Assembly (NCBI GenBank): GCA_020633555.1
Contig: JACKDL010000002.1
Coordinates: 254,069 to 318,068 of the forward strand
Length of the DNA: 64,000 nt
From: Myxococcales bacterium
GTDB lineage: Bacteria; Myxococcota_A; Bradymonadia; UBA7976; UBA1532
Direction of reading: 5' to 3'
Under the pieces are notes generated by a model. That model was not told where the DNA came from, did no database searches, and saw only the letters and a list, made by a program, of their open reading frames with translations. A program made the translations under genes and the position numbers. Shown in pieces: positions 50,350-59,773 of the stretch (its first letter is position 1; each line of letters opens with the position of its first letter).

Positions 50350-50965
50350 GGGCGCGGGCGGGGCTTTGGGCACGGACCAGGGATTCACGGTGCTGGTGAC
50401 GGGATTCGGGCCCTTCCCGGGGGTGCCCGTCAACCCCACGGCGGCGGTGGCGTCGGCCTTGGATGGGGCGCGAGTGGCCGGGGTCCGCGTGGTGGGGCGG
50501 GTGCTGCCAGTGGACTGGGCGGCGGGCCTGCCGGCGCTGGACGCCGCGGTGGCCGAGGTGGCGCCCGACGCGCTGTTGATGCTGGGGGTGGCGCCCCGGG
50601 GCGGCATCGAGGTGGAGCGGGTGGCCCGCAACCAGGTGAACGCGAAGCCCGACGTGCAGGGGCTCGCGGGGCCGGCCACGTTGGCGCCCGATGGCCCCGC
50701 CGAGCTGGCCACCACGCTGCCGTGGGAGGCGCTGTGCGCCCTGGGGGCCCAGCCCAGCGATGACGCCGGGGGCTACCTGTGCAACGCCGTGTTCTACCGG
50801 GCGCTGTGGGCACACGCGCAGGTGCCCCAGCGGGGCTTCGTGCATGTGCCCCACGGCGATCCGGCGCCGGTGCTGGCCTTCGTGCGGCGGGCGGTGGGGG
50901 TGCTGGCGCAGGGCCCGGCGCAGGCCCGGGATCAGGCCGGGATCGACCAGTCGATGGGGGCCTGA
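50348..50965 (+). CDS. pcp: Pyroglutamyl-peptidase I
   Basis: 205 aa from ATG 50348. A GTG at 50390 giving MLVTGFGPFPG would fit the family start better and leave room for a divergent promoter. Peptidase family C15 motifs: VTGFGPFPGVPVNPT, VERVARN with Glu90, catalytic Cys145 in AGGYLCNAVFY and His166 in FVHVPHG. It removes N-terminal pyroglutamate from peptides. It overlaps by 34 bp at its 3' end with the convergent ung gene. Confidence 0.9.
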   Translation: MGAGGALGTDQGFTVLVTGFGPFPGVPVNPTAAVASALDGARVAGVRVVGRVLPVDWAAGLPALDAAVAEVAPDALLMLGVAPRGGIEVERVARNQVNAKPDVQGLAGPATLAPDGPAELATTLPWEALCALGAQPSDDAGGYLCNAVFYRALWAHAQVPQRGFVHVPHGDPAPVLAFVRRAVGVLAQGPAQARDQAGIDQSMGA

Positions 50966-51624
50966 TCGCGGCTGGCCAGGAAGGCGTTGGTGCGGGCGAA
51001 GTGGCCGCAGCCGAAGAAGCCGCGGTGGGCCGACAGGGGCGAGGGGTGGGGGGCCGTGAGCACCAGGTGGCGGTCGGGGTCGATCATGCTGGCCTTGCGG
51101 CCCGCCGCCGAGCCCCACAGCAGGAACACCAGGCCCTGGCGGCGCTCGGCCAGCGCCTGGATGGCGGCGTCGGTGAAGCGCTCCCAGCCCTGGCCGCGGT
51201 GGCTGTTGGCCTGACGGGCCCGCACGCTGAGCGCCGTGTTGAGCAGCAGCACCCCCTGGCGGGCCCAGTGGGTCAGGTCGCCGTGGGGCGGCTTGGGGAT
51301 GCCGATCTCGGTGTTGATCTCGATCAACATGTTCATGAGCGAGGGGGGGATGCGCACGCCCCGCCGGACGCTGAAGGCCAGCCCGTGGGCCTGCCCGGGG
51401 CCGTGGTAGGGGTCCTGGCCCAGGATCACCACCCGCACCTGGTGGAAGGGCGTGAGGTCGAAGGCCGCGAACATCTCCTGGCCGGGGGGGTACACGACGT
51501 GCTGGGCGCGCTCCTGAACAAGAAACCTTTTCAGTTCATGCATGTAGGGCTGCTCGAACTCGGCGCCGAGGGCGGCGAGCCACGAGGGCTCCAGGCGGGG
51601 CTGCGGGGGCGGCACGTCATGCAT
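50932..51624 (-). CDS. ung: Uracil-DNA glycosylase family 1
   Basis: 230 aa from ATG giving MHDVPPPQPR. Catalytic Asp71 lies in GQDPYHGPGQAHGLAFSV. Other family motifs are PPSLMNMLIEI, LLLNTALSVRARQANSH and the uracil-pocket HPSPLSAHRGF. It excises uracil from DNA for base-excision repair. Two downstream in-frame Met codons exist but would remove the conserved N-terminus. A 196-bp divergent spacer separates it from the oxidoreductase at 51821. Confidence 0.95.
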   Translation of the reverse strand: MHDVPPPQPRLEPSWLAALGAEFEQPYMHELKRFLVQERAQHVVYPPGQEMFAAFDLTPFHQVRVVILGQDPYHGPGQAHGLAFSVRRGVRIPPSLMNMLIEINTEIGIPKPPHGDLTHWARQGVLLLNTALSVRARQANSHRGQGWERFTDAAIQALAERRQGLVFLLWGSAAGRKASMIDPDRHLVLTAPHPSPLSAHRGFFGCGHFARTNAFLASRDQAPIDWSIPA

Positions 51625-51742
51625 GCCCTGGGGTGTACCGCATCTGGCGTGCCGCCGCGACGGGGTGGGGCGGTGGCGGCCGCCGGGGCAGTGCGACGGT
51701 CCGGGCCTGCGGCGGCTCTGGCTTGCATTCGCCGGCTGCGCC

Positions 51743-51766
51743 CCGTAACCCGACCCGTAACCCAAC
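51743..51766. promoter_or_regulatory. 12-bp direct repeat in the divergent ung / oxidoreductase spacer
   Basis: CCGTAACCCGAC (51743-51754) is followed directly by CCGTAACCCAAC (51755-51766), one mismatch in 12. A tandem regulator site is possible; no matching -10/-35 pair is convincing. Confidence 0.3.
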
Positions 51767-51820
51767 CCGGCGCGCGGGCGTTGTCCCGGCAAGCACGAAG
51801 TCGACCTTGGAGCCTCTGAG

Positions 51821-53278
51821 ATGCGTGAGATCATTGAGACCGACGTGGCGATCATCGGCGCGGGATCGGCGGGCCTGCCCGCCCGGCGCGAGGCCGAGAA
51901 GGCGGGCGCCCGCACGGTGCTGATCGAGGGCGGCCCCTTCGGCACCACCTGCGCCCGGGTGGGGTGCATGCCCAGCAAGCTGCTCATCGCCGCCGCCGAC
52001 GCCGCGCACCACATCCGCCACGCGCCGCAGTTCGGCGTGCACGGGGGCGAAGTGCGGGTGGACGCGCCCGCCGTCTTCGACCGGGTGCGCCGGGAGCGCG
52101 ACCGCTTCGCGGGCTTCGTGGTCGAGGCCACCGAAGCCATCGAGCCTGGCCAGCGCATCCAGGGCTGGGCGAAGCTGGTGGAGCCCACGGTGCTGGAGGT
52201 GGGCGAGGACGGCCCGATCGTGAAGGCGAAGAGCGTGGTGATCGCCACCGGGTCTTCGCTGTGGTTGCCGCCGCCGCTGCGGGGCGTGCGCGACGCGCTG
52301 CTCGACAACGAGAAGGTCTTCGAGCTCGACGCGGTGCCCGAGACCCTGGCGGTGGTGGGCGCGGGCGTCATCGGCCTGGAGCTGGGTCAGGCGCTGGCGC
52401 GCTTGGGCAGCAAGGTCACTGTGTTCAGCTTCGACGACCAGCTCGGGCCCATCACCGATCCGGTGGTGCGCGGCGCCATCCACGAGGCCTTCGCCGCCCA
52501 GTTCGAGCTGGCGCTGGACACCGAGGTCACCGGCGCCGAGGTGGTGGAGGGCGGCATCGCCCTGAGCTGGCGCCGGCGGGACGGCAGCGCCCAGGGGCAG
52601 CAGGTGTTCGCCCAGGTGCTGGCGGCCACCGGCCGGCGGCCCAACCTGAGCGGGTTGGACCTGGCGCGATTCGGGGCGACCTCCGACCGCCTGGGGGTGC
52701 CCGCCCACGACCCCATGACCATGCAGGTGGGCGACCTGCCCGTGTTCATCGCCGGCGACGTCACCAACGATCGCCCGCTGCTGCACGAGGCCAGCGACGG
52801 CGGCCGGATCGCCGGGATCAACGCGGGCCGTGTGGCGCTGGGCAAGCCCGCGCGGGCGTTCGAGCGGCGGGTGCCCCTGTCGGTGGTCTTCACCGATCCG
52901 CAGATGGGGATGGTGGGCGAGTCCCACCGGGCGCTGACGGCAGCGGGCGTGGACTTCGCGGTGGGCGAGGTGAGCTTCAAGAACCAGGGCCGCGCGCGGG
53001 TGATGGGGCGCAACCTGGGCCACGCGCGGATCTACGCCGAGCGCCGCCAGGGGCGCATCCTGGGCGCCGAGCTGTTCGGGCCCGGGGTGGAGCACATGAG
53101 CCACCTGCTGGCCTGGGCGGTGGGCGCCGACATGACGGTCACCCGGGCGCTGCAGATGCCGTTCTACCACCCGGTGGTCGAGGAGGGGCTGCGCACGGCC
53201 CTGCGGGATCTGGCCCACGGGCTGCGGCTGCTGGACCACGCCGAGATCAAGTGCGTGGACTGTCCTCCGGGCTCGTGA
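51821..53278 (+). CDS. Dihydrolipoamide-dehydrogenase-type flavin oxidoreductase
   Basis: 485 aa. FAD fingerprint IIGAGSAGLPARREAEKAGA, redox disulfide Cys44/Cys49 in TTCARVGCMPSK, NAD fingerprint VVGAGVIGLELGQALARLGS, and the second FAD motif FIAGDVTNDRPLLHEASDGG. The dimerisation region ends FYHPVVEEGLRTAL with the His-Glu pair expected of an active disulfide reductase. A dihydrolipoyl dehydrogenase or a related mercuric-reductase-like enzyme is likely. No 2-oxoacid dehydrogenase E1/E2 genes are adjacent, so the partner is unknown. Its 3' end overlaps the convergent EAL gene by 32 bp. Confidence 0.9.
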   Translation: MREIIETDVAIIGAGSAGLPARREAEKAGARTVLIEGGPFGTTCARVGCMPSKLLIAAADAAHHIRHAPQFGVHGGEVRVDAPAVFDRVRRERDRFAGFVVEATEAIEPGQRIQGWAKLVEPTVLEVGEDGPIVKAKSVVIATGSSLWLPPPLRGVRDALLDNEKVFELDAVPETLAVVGAGVIGLELGQALARLGSKVTVFSFDDQLGPITDPVVRGAIHEAFAAQFELALDTEVTGAEVVEGGIALSWRRRDGSAQGQQVFAQVLAATGRRPNLSGLDLARFGATSDRLGVPAHDPMTMQVGDLPVFIAGDVTNDRPLLHEASDGGRIAGINAGRVALGKPARAFERRVPLSVVFTDPQMGMVGESHRALTAAGVDFAVGEVSFKNQGRARVMGRNLGHARIYAERRQGRILGAELFGPGVEHMSHLLAWAVGADMTVTRALQMPFYHPVVEEGLRTALRDLAHGLRLLDHAEIKCVDCPPGS

Positions 53279-55460
53279 TCGGACACTGAATCCTCGCCTC
53301 GAAGGCCTCGACCTCGAGCGGGCGGTCGAACAGGAAGCCCTGCACCGTGTCGCAGCCCAGCTCGCGCAGGGCGGCGGCCTGCGCCTCGGTCTCCACGCCT
53401 TCGCCCTGCGCCGTCAGGCCCAGCGCGTGGGCCATGTCGACGGTGGCCTTGACGATGGCGCGGTCGGAGGCGCGATCGCAGGTCCCCTTCACGAACTCCC
53501 GCGGGATCTTCAGCTTGCGCACATGCAGCCGCTGCAGGGTGAGCAGCGACGAGTAGCCCGTCCCGAAGTCATCCACCACGAGCGGCAGATCGCCCGCGCG
53601 CAGGGCGGCCAGGTTACTGCGCACCAGGGCGCGGTCGTGGTCCACCACCGCCGTCTCGGTGAGCTCCAGCTCCACCGCCTGGGCGGGCAGATCCCGGTCG
53701 CCCAGGTGGCGGATCACCGCCGCGCCGAAGCCGTCCTGGAGGAGCTGGGTGGGGGAGACGTTGATGGCCACCGTGCCCTCGAACCGGTGGCGCACCCGCC
53801 AGCGCTCCAGGGCCTCGACGGCGTTGGTGAAGACCCACCACCCCAAGCGGGGCATCAGGCCCGCCTGCTCGGCCAGCGGCACGAACAGGCCCGGCGAGAC
53901 GTCGCCCAACTCGGGGTTGCGCCAGCGGAGCAGGGCCTCGGCGCCCACCAGGCGCAGATCAGCCAGGTCCCAGACGGGCTGGAACACCAGCCTCAGCTCG
54001 TCGTGATCGATGGCCAACGGCAGGGCCTGCAGCAGGCGGATGCGGCGGTCCACGTCCCGGCCGATCTCGCTGGCGTACCAGGGCAGCGCCTCTGCGTCGG
54101 TGCGGTCCGGCTCCTGCGCCCAGATCAGCGCCTGGTGCGCGCGCTCGATGACCACCTGGGGGCTGACCCGGCGGTCGAAGCGGGCCAGCCCCACGTCGAT
54201 CCGCGCGAGGTGAGGCTCCGCGTCCGGGTCGAGGGTCAGGGGCAGCCCGGCCCGCAGGGTGCGGGCGAGCCCCTCGGCGGCGACGAGCCCGTTGGCGCCC
54301 GGGCACCACAGGGCGAACTCGCTGCCCACGATGCGCGCCGCGACGGCCTCGGGCGGCTTGAGGGTCTGCAGGTGGTTGGCAATGGCCTGCAGCAGGAGGT
54401 CGCCGCCGGTCCAGCCGTGCCGCCCGTTGATGGTGCGCAGATCCGGGGCGTCCACGGAAAGCACGGCGCCGTCCCGGGCCAGGCTGGCCTCCATGTGGCT
54501 GGCCAGGGCGCGCCCGGTGAGCAGCTCGGTCAGGGCGTCGTGGCTCTCGAAGTGGCGGGCGCGCGCCAGGGCGGCCTGCTCGGCGCTCTCGTCCTGCAAG
54601 ATGTACAGGCGCCCCAGGTCCAGGCCCGCCTCGCTCTGCGCGGGCAGGCACTCCACCGTGAAGTGGCGGGTGCCATCGGGCGAGCTCACGGGCAGGTCAT
54701 GGCCGGTGCTGTGCGGGGGGATGCTCAGCAGCGCCTCGGCCACCTCGGCGGTGGGGGCGCCGCGGTGCTGCCCCAGCGCGCTGATGAACGCGGGGCTGAG
54801 CCACCAGCTCTGGTTCAGGTGGACCGCGATGGGGCTGGTGCGCCCGCTGAGGGCCGCCATGACCATCGCCGAGGTGAGCTGCTCGCGCTGGATGAGATCG
54901 AGCAACACCCCCAGCGCGATGGTGGCGGGCACGAAGACCACCAGCAGCGGCGGCATGACCTCGACGAGGAAGGCCCGGTTGGCCGCGGCGGGGAGGAAGA
55001 GCTGGGTGAGCAGCAACAGGGCGTGGCTGAAGAGCGCGACGGCGAGCCAGCCGCGCCAGCCGCGCCACCTGGGCTGGTTGAGGCGCAGGCGACGCAGCGC
55101 GACGCCGGCCGCGAAGCTGGTGAGAGCGGCCGCGACGCCGGCCCACACGCCCACGCCCCCGTGGGTGAGGCGACCGGCGACGGTGATGGCGGTGGCCAAG
55201 CCGGCGCTCGGCCCGGGCAGGACCACGCCAGCGACCGTGAGGACCACGGATCGGGCGTCGTAGATGACGCCGGGGAGGAGCTGGAGCGGCACCTGCATGC
55301 CCACCAGGGTCGTCAGCCCGAAGAGCAGCCCGCTGGTGAGCTGGGTCCGGGGGTCCTGCTGGTGCCAGCGGCGGAGGATCAGGCCGTGCAAGGTGGCCAG
55401 GCCGCCCAGCACCGCCACGTTCTGGGCGAGCTGGACGGTGAACTGGGCGGTCGACGGCAT
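53247..55460 (-). CDS. Membrane sensor c-di-GMP phosphodiesterase (degenerate GGDEF, EAL)
   Basis: 737 aa. Residues about 1-190 are membrane helices of the LytS/5TM-receptor type (LLFGLTTLVGMQVPLQLLPG, VVLTVAGVVLPGPSAGLATA). A PAS-like segment at about 200-300 is followed by a GGDEF domain with the degenerate signature IVGSEFALW at the active site. The EAL domain (about 480-730) keeps EALLRWRNPE, AINVSPTQLL, ELTETAVVDHD, DDFGTGYSS, KLKIPREFVKG, GEGVETEAQA and QGFLFDRPL; the LKID Asp is Pro but the catalytic Lys is present. It is likely an active phosphodiesterase, possibly activated by GTP at the GGDEF domain. Confidence 0.9.
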   Translation of the reverse strand: MPSTAQFTVQLAQNVAVLGGLATLHGLILRRWHQQDPRTQLTSGLLFGLTTLVGMQVPLQLLPGVIYDARSVVLTVAGVVLPGPSAGLATAITVAGRLTHGGVGVWAGVAAALTSFAAGVALRRLRLNQPRWRGWRGWLAVALFSHALLLLTQLFLPAAANRAFLVEVMPPLLVVFVPATIALGVLLDLIQREQLTSAMVMAALSGRTSPIAVHLNQSWWLSPAFISALGQHRGAPTAEVAEALLSIPPHSTGHDLPVSSPDGTRHFTVECLPAQSEAGLDLGRLYILQDESAEQAALARARHFESHDALTELLTGRALASHMEASLARDGAVLSVDAPDLRTINGRHGWTGGDLLLQAIANHLQTLKPPEAVAARIVGSEFALWCPGANGLVAAEGLARTLRAGLPLTLDPDAEPHLARIDVGLARFDRRVSPQVVIERAHQALIWAQEPDRTDAEALPWYASEIGRDVDRRIRLLQALPLAIDHDELRLVFQPVWDLADLRLVGAEALLRWRNPELGDVSPGLFVPLAEQAGLMPRLGWWVFTNAVEALERWRVRHRFEGTVAINVSPTQLLQDGFGAAVIRHLGDRDLPAQAVELELTETAVVDHDRALVRSNLAALRAGDLPLVVDDFGTGYSSLLTLQRLHVRKLKIPREFVKGTCDRASDRAIVKATVDMAHALGLTAQGEGVETEAQAAALRELGCDTVQGFLFDRPLEVEAFEARIQCPITSPEDSPRT

Positions 55461-55562
55461 GGCAGAGCCATCGGCAAGCCGCGCCCTTCGGTTGAGGCCG
55501 CTCCCGGCCCTGGGTGAGCGCGGGGGGGCGTCGGCCAGGGGGCCCGCGCCGCGCGCCCCCCA

Positions 55563-55580
55563 CCCGCGGCGGTCCGCGGG
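55563..55580 (-). terminator. GC hairpin after the TerB-like gene
   Basis: CCCGCGG and CCGCGGG pair over 7 bp around a 4-base CGGT loop. It lies in the 162-bp spacer downstream (minus strand) of the TerB-like gene stop at 55623 and upstream of the EAL gene. No T-tract. Confidence 0.35.
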
Positions 55581-55622
55581 GGGCTCGGGGCCGCACGGCG
55601 CGCGCCCCGCGGCCGCCGAGGC

Positions 55623-56138
55623 CTACCGTCGGTACTTCGCGTAGCCCTCGCCGATGCGGGCCACCACGGCGGGATCCACGCCCACCTCGGCCGAGATCGC
55701 CTCCACGGCGCGCCACTCCGACGGGTGGATCACCTCGTCGGCGGCGGCCAGCGCGAACAAGCAGTCCACCAGCTCGTGGCGCTGCGCCTCGGTGGCCAGC
55801 CGGGCGAAGATCTCGGACACCGTGGGGTCGGGCGCTCCCTTGTTGGTGACCGTCTCGAACCGGGCGATGTCGAGCACCAGATCCACCTGCATGAAGTTCA
55901 GCGAGGAGTGCTCGCTGAGCATGCGCTTCATCGAGGCCTGCTCCACGGAGCTGATGAAGCCGTCGGCGTAGGCCACGCGCCCGAGCAGGCAAGCGAAGGC
56001 GGCCAGGTAGCGGGCCTGCTCGTGGTTGTCGGCGTCGATGCCGTTGAGCACCCGCAAGAGCTTGCTGAAGGCCTCGCTGGTGGGCATGGCCTGCTCGCGC
56101 TCAGCCTTGCCAAGGCCCAGCCACTTCATGATCCACAT
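55623..56138 (-). CDS. TerB-like (tellurite-resistance-type) helical protein
   Basis: 171 aa from the ATG giving MWIMKWLGLG. The TerB-type core is a bundle of helices with acidic turn motifs: LAAFACLLGRVAYADGFISS, MKRMLSEHSSLNFMQVDLVL, ELVDCLFALAAADEVIHPSE and RAVEAISAEVGVDP. The ADG and ADE turns are the family's metal-binding-like loops. TerB domains are associated with stress and chaperone functions, and tellurite resistance cannot be assumed. It reads in the same direction as the EAL gene and is divergent from the desaturase leader. Confidence 0.75.
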   Translation of the reverse strand: MWIMKWLGLGKAEREQAMPTSEAFSKLLRVLNGIDADNHEQARYLAAFACLLGRVAYADGFISSVEQASMKRMLSEHSSLNFMQVDLVLDIARFETVTNKGAPDPTVSEIFARLATEAQRHELVDCLFALAAADEVIHPSEWRAVEAISAEVGVDPAVVARIGEGYAKYRR

Positions 56139-56446
56139 GGCGTCCCCCTGAGCGATGTGGGGGGCAGTCTACGCCCGCCGGCGGAGCGGGGGGTGCCCTT
56201 TCGCACCCACGGTCCGGTCGATCCCAATCGGGCAACGGGCCGGCACGGATCGGGCGGGGATGCCCCACCACGGAACGGCCCGTACACGCCGGCGCCAGGG
56301 GCTGGAGGGCTTGCTGGGCGCACCGCCCGTCGGGGTGCTGCCCGCGGTGGCCTGATTCCGGGGGGCGGTCGACTGCGGGTTTCGTGAGTCGCCCGCGCCA
56401 TATGGTGTACACCCTGCGCCCGCCACCCCCGAAGGAGCCCCCCCCA
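56139..56446. other. 308-bp divergent spacer upstream of the desaturase leader
   Basis: No gene is supported. It holds a 10-bp perfect palindrome at 56404-56413 and several GC-rich stems. Short frames on both strands have no ribosome site or codon bias like the neighbours, and were left out. Confidence 0.6.
56404..56413. promoter_or_regulatory. 10-bp palindrome before the desaturase leader
   Basis: GGTGTACACC is a perfect palindrome 33 bp upstream of the leader start and just after TATGG. A dimeric repressor could bind here; fatty-acid regulators of the TetR type are candidates only by analogy. Confidence 0.35.
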
Positions 56447-56490
56447 ATGCTTCACTGCACGCGACGGACCCGGCCGCCCCGGTCGCTGTC

Positions 56491-56494
<4 letters not shown>
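56447..56494 (+). CDS. 15-codon leader peptide coupled to the desaturase
   Basis: MLHCTRRTRPPRSLS. GAAGGAG lies 9 bp before its ATG and is the only strong ribosome site in the region. Its TGA overlaps the GTG start of the desaturase in GTGA. The desaturase GTG has no site of its own, so translation probably reaches it through this leader. Confidence 0.45.
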
Positions 56495-57317
<823 letters not shown>

Positions 57318-57321
<4 letters not shown>

Positions 57322-58523
57322 GCGCGCCCGTCGATCCCGTCCAGGTGCCGCTGCCGCCGTGGTTCGAGCCCGGCGGCCTGCTCGACGAGGCCACCGAGGC
57401 GGCCCGCCAGCGCCTCGAGCAGGCCATGGCGTGCGCGCGCTTCGAGCCGGGCGAGCTGATCTACGCCCTGGGCGACGAAGGTGAGTGCTTGCTCTACGTG
57501 GTCGAGGGCGAGGCGCGGGTCTTTCGCCCCGACGGCCCGGACGGAGTGGAGCTGGACCTCGCCACGGTGGGCCCCGGCCAGACCCTGGGCGAGACCACCT
57601 TCGTCGTGCGGGGGGCGCGCACCGCGTCGGTGCAGGCCCTCACAGCCGTGACCGCGTGGCGGCTGCCCTTCGACGTCCTGGCGGCGGTCATCGCCGCGGA
57701 CCCTTCCACCGGGGTCATCTACCGCCACATCGCCGAGAGCCTGGCCACCGCGAACCGCGCGGGCAACGCCGACATCGTGTCGGCGGCGGTCGAGGTGTCG
57801 CTGGCCGCGAAGCTGCTCATCACGGTCATCGCCATCCAGAGCGGCACCCTGCTGGCCGCCGGCCTGATGACCCAGCTCATGAAGCAGGTGGCGTCCACCA
57901 CCATCATGCTGGTGGGCTACCTGGCCTTCATCACCGCCATCGGCGTGGTCTACGCGAGCCAGATCAAGCTGCCGCGCGCGGCCTTCGGGGTCACGTTGGA
58001 CGGGTGGCGGCCGTCGCTGCGCCTGGCGGTGCGGGTCACGCTGCCCGCGATGGCCGCCGTCACCGCGCTGAAGTGGGTGTTGGTGACGGCGATCCCCGCC
58101 TACGCCCATGTGCCGGTCTTCGACGTGTTGGACGTGACCCGGGATCACGGGCGAACGCTGAGCCAGCAGCTCATGGTGGTGGGCGTCTCGGCCCTGGTCT
58201 ACGCCCTGGTGGGCGGCTTCCAGGAGCTGTACGCCCGGGGCATGCTGCAGGGGCAGATGTACCGGTTCTTCAGCCCCCGCACGACGAACCCCTGGCCCGC
58301 GATCCTGGTGTCGAACCTGCTGTTCGCCTCGATCCACGTGTCGTGGTCCATGCCCCTGGCCATCGCGTCGTTCTTCGGCGGGCTGCTGTGGGGCTGGATC
58401 TACGCGCAGCGGCCCACGCTGGTGGGCGCCACGGTCTCCCACGTGCTGCTGGGCCTGTGGATCGGGCGGGCGCTCAACCTGTTCGCGCTGTTCCGCTTCG
58501 GGCCGCTGGCCATGGGCGGCTAG
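57318..58523 (+). CDS. Cyclic-nucleotide-binding-domain CPBP-family membrane protein
   Basis: 401 aa; its ATG overlaps the desaturase stop. Residues about 20-135 form a cNMP-binding beta-roll (ACARFEPGELIYALGDEGEC, GPGQTLGETTFVVRGARTAS). The remainder has about six membrane helices and CPBP/CAAX-protease motifs: GGFQELYARGMLQGQMYRF (canonical EExxxR has Gln in place of the first Glu), LLFASIHVSW and the third conserved SHVLLGLW. The missing Glu makes proteolytic activity uncertain. The operon with a desaturase suggests a membrane-fluidity or nucleotide-signal response. Confidence 0.85.
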
Positions 58524-58531
58524 CGGGGGGC

Positions 58532-59071
58532 TCAGCCCGCCCGGCGATGCACCAGCGCGGCCTCGTGGGTCACGCCGTCGACTGTCACGTACAGCACGCC
58601 CTCGGTGTGCACCACCGCCCACTGATTGCGCCGGTCGACGGTCTCGGCCAGGGCGTCCACCAAGGGCGTGGGCACACCGATGACCTCGATCTCGGCGCCG
58701 CGGTGGACCCCGGCGGCCTGCAGCGCGCCGGCCACGGTGTCGGGGTCCTTGTGGGTCACGATGAGCACCTGCTCGGCCTTCTTGGCGGCCTTGTGGATGC
58801 GCTCGGGCGACGGGGCGCCCACGTCCAGCCACAGCAGGATGCGCCCGGTGGGATCCTTCACCCAGGCCGTGGGCTCGTCGGCGGTGCTCACGCCGCGGCC
58901 GAAGGCCAGATCCTCGTGGTAGGCCAGGCAGTAGGCGATGAGCCGGGTGACCAGGAAGTCCAGCGTCTCGCTGGGGTGGCGGGCCACGCGCAGGTCGGCG
59001 CTGGCGTACACCCCCCGGTCGATGTCGCTGATGTCCAGCGTCACCCCGTGCATGGTGGAGGGCAGCGCCAT
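58532..59071 (-). CDS. yaeQ: YaeQ family protein
   Basis: 179 aa with the YaeQ signatures RVARHPSETLDFLVTRLIAY, ADEPTAWVKDPTGRILLWLD and RIHKAAKKAEQVLIVTHK. The fold is known (PD-(D/E)XK-related in structural studies) but the function is not. It starts 3 bp after the stop of the GST gene, forming a two-gene operon. Confidence 0.9.
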   Translation of the reverse strand: MALPSTMHGVTLDISDIDRGVYASADLRVARHPSETLDFLVTRLIAYCLAYHEDLAFGRGVSTADEPTAWVKDPTGRILLWLDVGAPSPERIHKAAKKAEQVLIVTHKDPDTVAGALQAAGVHRGAEIEVIGVPTPLVDALAETVDRRNQWAVVHTEGVLYVTVDGVTHEAALVHRRAG

Positions 59072-59074
59072 GGC

Positions 59075-59707
59075 TCAGCCGTTCCGGGGAAAGCGCGTGC
59101 TCTCCCGGGCTTCGATGGCGTCGGCGCGTTGATACGCCGGGCGGGCCGCCAGCCGGGCCTGGTAGGCCAGCAGCGTGGGGGTCTTCTCGATGGCCCCGAA
59201 GGTCAGGCCGAAGTCCACCGCGGCGCCCACCAGCACGTCGGCGGCGCTGAAGGCGTCGCCCAGCAGCCACGGCGAGTCGGCCACGGCGGGCTGCAGGGCC
59301 GCCATCATCCGGTCGTAGGAGCCCCAGGCGACGGTGGAGTCGGGCACCTGCCACTTGAAGAACCGCTCGGCCAGGCAGGGCTCCATGATGGCGCTGGCGA
59401 AGAAGCACCAGCGCAGGTAGGCGGGCCGGTGGGGGTGGTCGATGGCCGGCGCCAGCCCCGCCTGCGGGAAGCGGTCGGCCAGGTGGATGGCGATGGCGCC
59501 CAGCTCGCTGACGGGCACCGCGCCGTCCATGACCAGGGGCACCTTGCCCATGGGGTTGAGCGCCAGGAAGTCGGGCTGACGGTGGCGCCCGCTGGCCATG
59601 TCGAAGCTCTCCAGGGCGTAGGGCTGGCCCAGCTCCTCCAGGAGCCACAGGGCCGTGCGCGAGCGGGTGCGGGGGGCGTAGTACAGGGTCAGGGCCGGCG
59701 AGGTCAT
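59075..59707 (-). CDS. Glutathione S-transferase
   Basis: 210 aa, started at ATG 59707 (MTSPALTLYYAPRTRS) which has GGGAG seven bases upstream. The thioredoxin-fold N-domain has SRTALWLLEELG and KVPLVMDGAVPVSELGAIAI, and the C-domain has SAADVLVGAAVDFG. The substrate is unknown. First gene of the GST-yaeQ operon. Confidence 0.88.
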   Translation of the reverse strand: MTSPALTLYYAPRTRSRTALWLLEELGQPYALESFDMASGRHRQPDFLALNPMGKVPLVMDGAVPVSELGAIAIHLADRFPQAGLAPAIDHPHRPAYLRWCFFASAIMEPCLAERFFKWQVPDSTVAWGSYDRMMAALQPAVADSPWLLGDAFSAADVLVGAAVDFGLTFGAIEKTPTLLAYQARLAARPAYQRADAIEARESTRFPRNG

Positions 59708-59773
59708 GGCTGCTCCCAGGGGTAGGCGGAGCCATGCTGCCGATCGGGAGAACACCTGTCCAGAGGTTCAGGC

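Noticed and set aside
53427..55517. 696-codon frame antisense to the EAL sensor
   Set aside because: The minus strand has clear membrane, GGDEF and EAL motifs; the antisense product is compositionally biased.
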